Part shown: one piece after another, positions 57,305 through 64,000 of the stretch | How positions within the stretch are numbered: position 1 is the stretch's first letter | Layout: every line of letters begins with the position of its first letter | Assembly: GCF_901905185.1 (NCBI RefSeq) | Contig: NZ_CABFMQ020000024.1 | Span: 62,001 to 126,000 of the forward strand | Direction of reading: 5' to 3' | Length of the DNA: 64,000 bases | From: Methylocella tundrae | GTDB lineage: Bacteria; Pseudomonadota; Alphaproteobacteria; Rhizobiales; Beijerinckiaceae | Program-made: the position numbers and the translations under genes | Notes under the pieces: model-generated | The model's database searches: none | Told to the model about the DNA's origin: nothing | What the model saw: the letters and a program-made list of their open reading frames with translations, nothing else

Positions 57305-57766
57305 CTATTTCCAGGGCGTGATCGGAGGCACTTTTATGCCTGGCGGAGGAGCGGCGTCCACCGTGCCGAAGTCGGCGGGACCAACGATTTCCAGATATTC
57401 CATATCCGGCGAATAATCGAAGAGATAATGCGTAATGCCTGGCCGCTGATGGACGCAATCGCCCGCCTGGACAAAGGTCTCCTTATCTTCATACATGAAG
57501 CGCGCCCATCCCTTGGTCATCAGCACGATCTGGAAGTCTGCGATATGCCGATGCCAGCCGGTGCCTTCCTCTGGCGGATTTTTGGCGCGGACGAGATGAG
57601 CGATCACCTTTCCATTGGTCGCGTCGGCGATTCCGAGATCTCGATACTCGAAGAAATCGCGTAGCCCATCCCCGTGGAATTGCGTGTCGCCCTCTTTGAC
57701 ATGAGAAAACTTGGTCGGGGCCGGCTCCTCAGCGTCGGCAGGCTTTTTGAGATCGACAACGCTCAT
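57305..57766 (-). CDS. Single-domain cupin protein
   Basis: A 153-residue protein with one conserved beta-barrel cupin domain (about residues 45-135). The metal-binding motif GTGWHRHIADFQ supplies two histidines plus an acidic/Gln ligand, and the second motif GDCVHQRPGITHYL supplies another histidine. Such proteins are metal-dependent dioxygenases, isomerases or sensors; the reaction cannot be told. Translation starts at an ATG at 57766 with a perfect AAGGAG eight bases upstream, which predicts strong expression. It stands alone, convergent with astB. Confidence 0.85.
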   Translation of the reverse strand: MSVVDLKKPADAEEPAPTKFSHVKEGDTQFHGDGLRDFFEYRDLGIADATNGKVIAHLVRAKNPPEEGTGWHRHIADFQIVLMTKGWARFMYEDKETFVQAGDCVHQRPGITHYLFDYSPDMEYLEIVGPADFGTVDAAPPPGIKVPPITPWK

Positions 57767-58163
57767 GATTTTATCTCCTTCATAAAGCGAATGGGATCGC
57801 AGTTTGCTTCTAAGAGCATTCTACAAGCGAAAAACGTGACAGTTGGCTGTCGCCGTGTGACGTCCGTCGTGGCGAGGAAAACGCGCCGTGCTTCGGGTCA
57901 TCGCTTTCGCGCCACGGCGGCGGATCCGCATCTTTCCGCCGAGCCCGGACGCGATTTCTTCGCGCGCGCCCGCTTCCAGGTGGGGACAACCGGCCGCTGA
58001 TGAGAATAGAGGCGGCCGATGAAAGTGCAACCACGGCCGTTCGCGATCCCTCCTTCGGGGCCTGTCTGCACAAAACTTAGCTCTTGCGCCCAATATGAAT
58101 GCGACGGGAAATGTGACGCCGCCGATTGTCGGAGCGCCGCCGGCAACGCTGCAATCCCTCCGC
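57767..58163. other. 397-bp gap between cupin and GST genes
   Basis: No convincing gene is seen. Short open frames on both strands have Arg/Pro-rich, low-information translations typical of GC-rich shadow frames. The promoter of the cupin gene must lie just right of 57766; the rest shows nothing I can assign. Confidence 0.55.
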
Positions 58164-58817
58164 TCAAAACTCGACTTCGAGCTCTTCAAGATCATCGGGC
58201 TCCGTTTTTGCCGCCTCGATCCATTCTTCCAGTTCCGGCATCGCTCTAATCGTTTTGCAATAAGCCGCGCTCTGCGCGTCGACCTTGACGTGATAGGTCA
58301 AAAGCCTTGTCACGACGGGGGCGTACATCGCATCGGCGATGGACCGCTCTCCGAGGAGGAAGGGGCCGCCGTAAAGATCGAGATGTTCGCGCCATATCGC
58401 GGTAACGCGGTCGATATCCGCCTGCGCGCGCGCCCATACCTTAAAATTGGGGAAATCTCCTTTGAGATTCATCGGCAAGGCCGCGCGCATCGGGCCGAAG
58501 CCGGAATGCATCTCCCCGCTGATCGAACGGCAACGCGTGCGCCGCTCCAGATCGGCTGGAAGTAATTGCGCTTCAGGCTTGATTTCGTGGAGATATTCCC
58601 CAATAGCGAGCGTGTCCCATATCTTCAGGCCATTGTGCGTCAAATTCGGAATGAGGAAAGAGGACGACAGGAGGAGGAGTTCTGCTCGCATGGCCGGGTC
58701 GTCCGGCGAAATGACCTTTTCGACGAAAGGCAGGCCGGAAAACCTGGTCATCAACCACCCCCGGAGCGACCACGAGGAATAGTTCTTGCTGCTGATGGTG
58801 AGAATGGCCTCGCTCAA
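58164..58817 (-). CDS. Glutathione S-transferase family protein
   Basis: A 217-residue protein of the usual GST length. The N-terminal thioredoxin-like domain holds the serine-rich active-site stretch SSKNYSSWSLRGWL and the cis-proline region IPNLTHNG, followed by IWDTLAIGEYL (glutathione-binding Glu/Ser region). The helical C-terminal domain carries SIADAMYAPV, the conserved N-capping motif. It conjugates or reduces electrophiles with glutathione. The start is a TTG at 58817 with AGAGG six bases upstream; the longer open frame to 58919 has no family match. Confidence 0.87.
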   Translation of the reverse strand: MSEAILTISSKNYSSWSLRGWLMTRFSGLPFVEKVISPDDPAMRAELLLLSSSFLIPNLTHNGLKIWDTLAIGEYLHEIKPEAQLLPADLERRTRCRSISGEMHSGFGPMRAALPMNLKGDFPNFKVWARAQADIDRVTAIWREHLDLYGGPFLLGERSIADAMYAPVVTRLLTYHVKVDAQSAAYCKTIRAMPELEEWIEAAKTEPDDLEELEVEF

Positions 58818-58982
58818 TGAACACCTCTTCAACCGTGGACGGAAACCGTGGACTTGGGTTCTCTTGCGTATCCCGAAAAGACTGCATAGCCTTGACCTTA
58901 AGGCCCGAGCATATTGCATGCCGCGCGCCGTCGATAAATTTCTTCCCGATGATGTATATTTCTCCAGATCTGGTGCGACTCA

Positions 58983-60203
58983 ATGATGTACGAAGCCTAT
59001 GGAGCCCAGGCTAGCATCCTCGATTTTTTCCGGCCCATAGCGGCGGCGGCGGGGGCGGTCATGCGGCAGCCCATGCCATTTTTCGGGCAGCATTTTTCCG
59101 TCCGTAGATTTGCTGGCGTGCTCGAAACCTTCGCGAACCTCGCGATCACGCATTCGCGTCTTCCCTTCGATGTCACAGAAGTCTCAGACGGCGGCCGCGT
59201 TGTGCCTGTGACGGAAGAAGTGGTTGCCTCGACGCCCTTCGCATCGCTGTTGCGCTTCAGAAAGGAAGTGGACGCTCCGCAACCGCGCGTTTTGATCGTC
59301 GCTCCAATGTCGGGCCATTTCGCCACTTTGCTGAAGGCGACTGTGAAGACCATGCTGGCGCATCACGACGTGTATATTACGGACTGGCACAATATCCGCG
59401 ATGTGCCCCTCGCGGCCGGCGAATTCGGCTTCGACACTTACGTCGATCATGTCATCGAATTCCTGCAGGTCATGGGGCCGGGCTCCCATGTGGTTGCTGT
59501 CTGCCAGCCCTGCGTCGCGGTGCTCGCCGCGGTCTCCATCATGGCGGAGAACGGCGATGCGGCGCAGCCGCGCAGCATGACTCTCATGGCGGGTCCGATC
59601 GATACGCGCGTCAATCCGACAAAGGTCAATGAACTCGCCAAGACGAAGCCGATTGAATGGTTTGAAAAGAATCTGATCGCCGATGTGCCTGTGGCTTATA
59701 AGGGCGCGCGCCGCAAGGTCTATCCGGGCTTCATGCAGCTTGCCGCCTTCGTCAGCATGAATCCCGACCGCCATATGCAGTCTTTCAAGGATATGGCGCA
59801 GGCGCACGCCGATAACGACATGACCAAGTTTCAGTTCATAAAATCATTCTACGAGGAATATTTCGCCGTTATGGATTTGCCGGCCGAATTCTACCTGCCG
59901 ACTGTACAGATGGTTTTTCAGGATCATCTGCTGCCGCTCGGCAAGCTCAGGGTGCATGACCGCGCAGTGAAGCCGGGCGCCATCCGGCGCACCGCTTTGC
60001 TCACCATAGAAGGTGAGCGCGACGATATCTGCGGCCTCGGGCAGACGCTTGCCGCGCAAGACCTTTGCACGGGTCTGCGGCAATATATGAAGTCGCATCA
60101 CGTGCAGACGGGCGTTGGGCATTACGGCACATTCAGCGGCCGCCGCTGGACGAATGAAATCTATCCGAAACTGCGCGACGTCATCGAGATGACGAGCAAC
60201 TGA
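58983..60203 (+). CDS. phaZ: Intracellular polyhydroxyalkanoate depolymerase
   Basis: A 406-residue alpha/beta-hydrolase that mobilises stored poly-3-hydroxybutyrate granules. The typical N-terminus MMYEAYGAQASILD is present. The nucleophile is a cysteine rather than a serine, as in this family: Cys174 in VCQPCV. SGHFATLLK and the late GERDDICG and HYGTFSG segments supply the acid and histidine. It is divergent from the GST gene, with 165 bases between them, and followed by a convergent SHOCT gene. Confidence 0.94.
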   Translation: MMYEAYGAQASILDFFRPIAAAAGAVMRQPMPFFGQHFSVRRFAGVLETFANLAITHSRLPFDVTEVSDGGRVVPVTEEVVASTPFASLLRFRKEVDAPQPRVLIVAPMSGHFATLLKATVKTMLAHHDVYITDWHNIRDVPLAAGEFGFDTYVDHVIEFLQVMGPGSHVVAVCQPCVAVLAAVSIMAENGDAAQPRSMTLMAGPIDTRVNPTKVNELAKTKPIEWFEKNLIADVPVAYKGARRKVYPGFMQLAAFVSMNPDRHMQSFKDMAQAHADNDMTKFQFIKSFYEEYFAVMDLPAEFYLPTVQMVFQDHLLPLGKLRVHDRAVKPGAIRRTALLTIEGERDDICGLGQTLAAQDLCTGLRQYMKSHHVQTGVGHYGTFSGRRWTNEIYPKLRDVIEMTSN

Positions 60204-60253
60204 GGGGCGGACGCGCCGCGCGATCCGCCTCCTCAAAGCGCTCCCCGATCGGC

Positions 60254-61081
60254 TCAGAGGCGGGCGAGCAGCTCAGTCTTTTTGGCTGCGAACTCCTCCT
60301 CGCTGAGGATGTTCTTCTGGCGAAGATCCGCGAGGCGTTCGATGGTTGCAAATATGTCGGCGGACGCGGGCGCTGGAGGCGGCGCCTGATTGATCTGGGG
60401 GTCGACAGGCGTGAAGGAAACGCTTGGCCGCGGCGGCGCGGAAGGTTTCGCGCTTTGCTCGGGTGAAACCACCGGCAAATCGCTGAGACGGACGACGCCA
60501 TACTGGCTGGTGAAGGTCAGCGTCTGGTCGCCGCCTTGCTGCTGCGAAACGCCCGAGATGTTGTGATCCCCGGAATCAAAGATGGTGATGCGATCGGCTT
60601 GCTTGATCGCCAAGCGATGAGCGTTCGGAAAATAGGCGTATTGCAAATTGTTTTGGCTCCCCGATGAGGAGGCCGCGCCCAGCCCGTCAGGCCACCAGTT
60701 TCTGCCGAAGCCTTGTGCGAACAGGCTGACGCTGGCGCCGGAGACATTGTAATTTTGGGATTGCCAGGAGCTGGAAGAATTCGAGGCCGAATCCTTTTCC
60801 GGATGGACGAAGACATGCTGGCGATGCAGCACGCCAGCGAGCTCATCGCACAGCGCGGCGACGCGCTGTTTCAGGCCCTGATTAAACATATCGCCGATCA
60901 TGATCATGCCGCCCTGAGACCATTGTCCCATGCCGCCGAGTTCCGGATGATTGAACTGCGCCTGCGCGCCGTTTCCGAGCGCCAGCGCGTGAAAGAGGCT
61001 CATGACCGCCTCGCTGCTGAAGCCGCCGCGGCTGGCGATGTCGTCGATGATCCGTTGGCCCTCGGGGGTCAGCCCCTGCAT
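60254..61081 (-). CDS. SHOCT domain-containing protein
   Basis: A 275-residue cytoplasmic protein. The N-terminus (MQGLTPEGQRIIDDIA) and residues 25-70 match a family in which GGMGQWSQGGMIMIGDMFN is conserved. The middle is Ser/Gln/Asn-rich, then a Pro-rich linker leads to a C-terminal SHOCT domain (about 245-275): IERLADLRQKNILSEEEF. SHOCT is a short oligomerisation module. The ATG at 61081 has GGAGA seven bases upstream and is preferred over the open frame to 61165. No specific function is known. Confidence 0.83.
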   Translation of the reverse strand: MQGLTPEGQRIIDDIASRGGFSSEAVMSLFHALALGNGAQAQFNHPELGGMGQWSQGGMIMIGDMFNQGLKQRVAALCDELAGVLHRQHVFVHPEKDSASNSSSSWQSQNYNVSGASVSLFAQGFGRNWWPDGLGAASSSGSQNNLQYAYFPNAHRLAIKQADRITIFDSGDHNISGVSQQQGGDQTLTFTSQYGVVRLSDLPVVSPEQSAKPSAPPRPSVSFTPVDPQINQAPPPAPASADIFATIERLADLRQKNILSEEEFAAKKTELLARL

Positions 61082-61220
61082 CTTCGCGTCTCCAATTGTC
61101 TGAGGAATTTTGACGCGCCAACGCGGCGGCAAGCCGGCGCCGGCTTGCCCGCGAAATCCTAGCACATCGCGCGTCCAAGATTACAACATCTATCTCCGGG
61201 AGCCACCTCACTCGCAGAAG

Positions 61221-62045
61221 TTAAGGAAGCCCGGCGCTGGAGTCGGCGTACGCCGGAGCGATGACGCGGCGGTAGAGGCGCCAGGTGGCGTGCCCGAGGA
61301 TTGGCGTCACGATCGCGAGGCCGACAAGAAGCATCAGAACGCCAAGGGCAAGCGCGACAGCGACGATCAATCCCCAAAGCGCCATGACCAAAGGATTGAT
61401 CAGAACGGCTTTCACGGAGGTCCAGATCGCAACCGCGGCGCCGACGTCTTGGTCCAGCATGAGCGGGAAAGAGATAACGCCGATGCTGAACGCGACGACG
61501 GCATAGATGAAGCCGATTCCGCCCCCGAGCAAGATAAGTCTGTGGCCCATTTGCGTCGCAACGAGCGCGTGCAGAAAATGGCTGTAGGATTGCGGCGCCC
61601 AGACGCCGAATGAGGACTGATACAGCGCCTGCGCCGTCGTCAGCCACAAAAGAAAAATCACCATCAAGACGAAGCCCACTGCGAGGATCGACGGCATGGC
61701 TGGTGAACGCACCACGTCGAAGGCGTCGCGCCATCCGTGCGAAAGCCCCAGTTCGCGATTGCGGCTTACCTGATAAAGTCCAATGGCGACGAAGGGCCCG
61801 ATCAGCGCGTAGCCGGAAAGAATGGGGAAGAGCAGGGGAAGTGCGTTGTCGCCCGAGGTCGAGGGATAAAGCAGAACGCCGATCACGAGGTAAATAAGCG
61901 CCAGAAACAAGAGATGGGACGGCATCGCGCGAAAGTCATCGAAGCCCGCAGCCAAGGCATGTCCAATATCGGCGATTCGAATCTTTCGGACGACCGGATA
62001 GACGGGGGTTTCGGCGCTCCCCGCGATGACGTGAAAATGTGTCAT
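61221..62045 (-). CDS. DUF2189 family integral membrane protein
   Basis: A 274-residue inner-membrane protein with six hydrophobic segments. The N-terminal VRKIRIADIGHALAAGFDDF stretch and RSPAMPSILAVGFVLM are characteristic of DUF2189, which is restricted to proteobacteria and has been linked only loosely to respiratory-chain assembly contexts. No catalytic residues are obvious. It lies 139 bases downstream of the SHOCT gene start on the same strand and may share its transcription. Confidence 0.87.
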   Translation of the reverse strand: MTHFHVIAGSAETPVYPVVRKIRIADIGHALAAGFDDFRAMPSHLLFLALIYLVIGVLLYPSTSGDNALPLLFPILSGYALIGPFVAIGLYQVSRNRELGLSHGWRDAFDVVRSPAMPSILAVGFVLMVIFLLWLTTAQALYQSSFGVWAPQSYSHFLHALVATQMGHRLILLGGGIGFIYAVVAFSIGVISFPLMLDQDVGAAVAIWTSVKAVLINPLVMALWGLIVAVALALGVLMLLVGLAIVTPILGHATWRLYRRVIAPAYADSSAGLP

Positions 62046-62500
62046 GGGCGTTCCCTTCGCTGCTTCATCGTCGCCTTCAACGTCTCGCGACGCCTCGAAG
62101 CAATGTCAGATTCCGGCGTTCGCCGGTCGTCGGGCTGGTGAAGAAAACGCGTTGGCGCCGCGGTTTGTTCCGCAACTATCGGGCTTCAATCAAGGGCTCG
62201 CCGTTTGAGCATAATCTGAACAATTCCAGCGTGGCCGCCGCTGCGGCTTCTTAGCGCGGAATGGAATTGACGAGGCTCGCCGTAGGGCTAATGTACCGCG
62301 CGTCGGGCGCGCGCTTGATGAGACGCTCCCGATACGGAAACGGCCGGCGCCGCCGCCCCGAGGCGGCAAGACGGGCGCAGGCAACGTCGTCCAGCTGTCT
62401 CATGGGAGCGTTAGGCTTCGGACCATTAAGCTTTTTCGAGGCGCGTCGAGCGCGGCGGCAAGCGAGCGGTTATGACTGCGCCACATTGTGGAGGAATGGC
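62046..62500. other. 455-bp gap between divergent DUF2189 and DUF533 genes
   Basis: No convincing gene. Promoters for both flanking genes are expected here. One sigma70-like pair can be written for the rightward gene: TTGACG at 62267-62272 and TAATGT at 62289-62294 with a 16-base spacer, about 200 bases ahead of the start codon. The remainder shows nothing I can assign. Confidence 0.5.
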
Positions 62501-63367
62501 ATGTTTGACGCAAAGCAGCTTTTGGACATGCTCGCCGGCGGCCGGCTCGGCCAAGGCGGAGACGCCGCCGTGGCCAGCATCAATGACGCGATCGAGCGCG
62601 GCAAGTCCGCGGCAAGCGACGCCGCCGCCGTCGCCAGGGATGCAACGACACAGGCGGCCAACCAGACGGCTTCAACTCTTTCGAGCGTTCTCGGCCAGGC
62701 TGAAGCCCAACTTCAGGGCACGCAGGCGGCCGAATATGTCGGAAAAGCCAAAACGCTTGTCGAACAAAATCCCGTCGGCACGCTGGCGACCCTCGGCGGA
62801 TTGGCGGCGCTCATGCTCGGCACGCAAGGCGGCCGGGCGGCCACGGGCGGTCTTGTCAAGCTTGGCGGGCTCGCCGCGATCGGCGGCATCGCCTACAAGG
62901 CGTTGCGCAATTATCAGGAGGGCAAGCCGCTTACGCAGGGCGTGCCCGGCCTCGAGCAATTGACCGCGGCCCCGGAAGAAACGGCTTTCGGCGCGGGGGC
63001 GCACACCCATGACACGGCACTGCTTCTGGTGCGTACGATGGTCGCGACGGCCGCCGCCGATGGCGATGTCGACGCCGGACAGCGGGCGCAGATCGTCGGA
63101 GAATTGAAAAGCGGGGGTCTCGACGCCGAGGCAGTGCAGTTTCTGGAAAATGAAATTCATCATCCGGCGAGCGCCGCCGATATCGCGGCCGCTGTCGGGT
63201 CCTCGAAGGAGCTGGCGCTTCAGACCTACGCCGCCGCCCAGCTCGTCGCCCGCAGCGCTCCCGAAAAGGCGTTCCTTCAATCCCTCGCTCAGGCTTTGGC
63301 GCTGGATCCGGCGCTGATCGCTCACATCGACGCGACCGCGACGGCCCTCGCGCCGCCAGCGAAGTAA
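62501..63367 (+). CDS. DUF533 (YebE/TerB-like) protein
   Basis: A 288-residue protein. The N-terminus has an amphipathic start (MFDAKQLLDMLAGG) and an Ala-rich helical part; a glycine-rich hydrophobic segment at about 95-130 may be a membrane segment. From about 165 a TerB-like helical domain follows, with the ATAAADGDVDAGQRAQI motif. DUF533 proteins are inner-membrane or membrane-associated and often stress induced, but the function is unproven. The ATG at 62501 has GGAGGA just upstream, deciding the start over a frame open to 62261. Confidence 0.87.
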   Translation: MFDAKQLLDMLAGGRLGQGGDAAVASINDAIERGKSAASDAAAVARDATTQAANQTASTLSSVLGQAEAQLQGTQAAEYVGKAKTLVEQNPVGTLATLGGLAALMLGTQGGRAATGGLVKLGGLAAIGGIAYKALRNYQEGKPLTQGVPGLEQLTAAPEETAFGAGAHTHDTALLLVRTMVATAAADGDVDAGQRAQIVGELKSGGLDAEAVQFLENEIHHPASAADIAAAVGSSKELALQTYAAAQLVARSAPEKAFLQSLAQALALDPALIAHIDATATALAPPAK

Positions 63368-63489
63368 ACACCGGCATTCGGCGCCGCCGGGCGGTAGCCT
63401 TCCGCTTCGAAGGATGCGGAACGGGGAGCGCCCGGCAGCGTTTATGTTGGCTTATGAGATCGACTCGGAAGCAGTTGGAGACTCCTGGA

Positions 63490-64000
63490 ATGGCTACTTC
63501 AAGCAAGGCGGCGCGCGCCGACGACACAACGATCGCGGCCCTCGGCACCCCTTCGGATTTGGGCGGGAACGCCACGGCGGCGATCGCCGCCGAAATCAAC
63601 AAGCTCGCCGCAGACGCGTTCGCGCTTTACGTAAAAACAAAGAATTTCCACTGGCACATGAGCGGACCCCATTTCCGCGACTATCATCTGCTGCTTGACG
63701 AACAAAGCGCGCAGATTTTTGCGACTATCGATCCGTTGGCTGAGCGCTCGCGCAAGCTCGGTCAGCCGACGCTGCGCTCCATCGGCCATATAGCCAAACT
63801 TTCCCGCATCAAGGACAATGACGCGGAGTTTGTGTCGCCAGCCGAGATGCTTGAAGAGCTAGTCAGCGATAACAAAGCCTTTACTGCATCGCTTCGTGCA
63901 GCGCATGAAGTTGCCTCAAGCCATAATGATTCCGCCACGACGAGCATTCTCGAAGTTTATCTCGACGAATCGGAACGGCGCACCTGGTTCCTTTTCGAAG
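63490..64000 (+). CDS. dps: Dps family ferritin-like protein, 3'-truncated by window edge
   Basis: The first 170 residues of a DNA-binding protein from starved cells. A flexible N-terminus precedes the four-helix ferritin-like core, with the ferroxidase pattern FHWHMSGPHFRDYHLLLDEQ starting near residue 54: His, His, Asp and Glu ligands that sit at the dimer interface. Dps dodecamers store iron oxidised by peroxide and protect DNA. GGAGA lies seven bases ahead of the ATG. The open frame reaches the window edge without a stop, so only the last residues are missing. Confidence 0.93.
   Translation, partial: MATSSKAARADDTTIAALGTPSDLGGNATAAIAAEINKLAADAFALYVKTKNFHWHMSGPHFRDYHLLLDEQSAQIFATIDPLAERSRKLGQPTLRSIGHIAKLSRIKDNDAEFVSPAEMLEELVSDNKAFTASLRAAHEVASSHNDSATTSILEVYLDESERRTWFLFE

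Noticed and set aside
57821..58195. 124-codon open frame overlapping the end of the GST gene
   Set aside because: Arg/Pro-rich low-information translation overlapping a confident gene.
62261..62500. In-frame 5' extension of the DUF533 gene
   Set aside because: The extension is Arg-rich without family match, and the ATG at 62501 has a strong GGAGGA site.
1..64000. tRNA, rRNA, insertion sequence, prophage or CRISPR array
   Set aside because: No transposase, integrase, terminal repeats, array or RNA-gene signature could be supported on either strand.

Overview
The window is GC-rich, densely coded chromosomal DNA of an alphaproteobacterium, most likely a Hyphomicrobiales (Rhizobiales) member of the Beijerinckiaceae/Methylocystaceae type. 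The reasons are a minCDE operon with alphaproteobacterial-looking proteins, a quinoprotein-relay metallohydrolase with its CXXCW-family partner (typical of PQQ/methylotrophic bacteria), intracellular PHB depolymerase, and small alphaproteobacterial families (DUF6481, DUF2189, DUF533). The taxonomic call is inference; no rRNA, tRNA, insertion sequence, prophage or CRISPR array was seen.

Layout. (a) 1-8.9 kb: a cell-envelope unit with the end of an unknown gene, an alpha-2-macroglobulin with an intact thioester motif, and penicillin-binding protein 1C. (b) 8.9-12 kb: an AtoE-type fatty-acid transporter and the quinoprotein-relay pair, whose CXXCW-family member has no cysteine. (c) 12-14.1 kb: minCDE. 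(d) 14.7-28.2 kb: an unusual lipid-type locus with a methyltransferase, an alpha-oxoamine synthase, a ceramide-glucosyltransferase-like enzyme, a CDP-alcohol phosphotransferase, a GT4 glycosyltransferase and a 2496-residue single-module, fully reducing type I polyketide synthase without a thioesterase. (e) 28.8-46.5 kb: a surface-polysaccharide locus with two tandem KpsE-like export proteins, an unknown protein, five-domain-rich glycosyltransferases (one fused to a methyltransferase, one with six FDxxWY repeats), an epimerase, an outer-membrane export lipoprotein and rmlCBDA for dTDP-L-rhamnose. (f) 46.8-64 kb: housekeeping and stress genes: a small unknown, a patatin phospholipase, an RND efflux operon, a GNAT plus an orphan astB, a cupin, a GST, phaZ, SHOCT, DUF2189 and DUF533 proteins and the start of dps.

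The most notable system is region (d). A PKS ending in an acyl carrier domain and no release domain, beside a PLP enzyme that can condense an acyl thioester with an amino acid, is the logic of fungal fumonisin/sphinganine-analogue toxins (Fum1/Fum8). Together with a ceramide-glucosyltransferase-like enzyme and a CDP-alcohol phosphotransferase, it suggests a polyketide-derived, sphingolipid-like membrane lipid or lipid anchor. It lies directly beside the capsule/exopolysaccharide genes.
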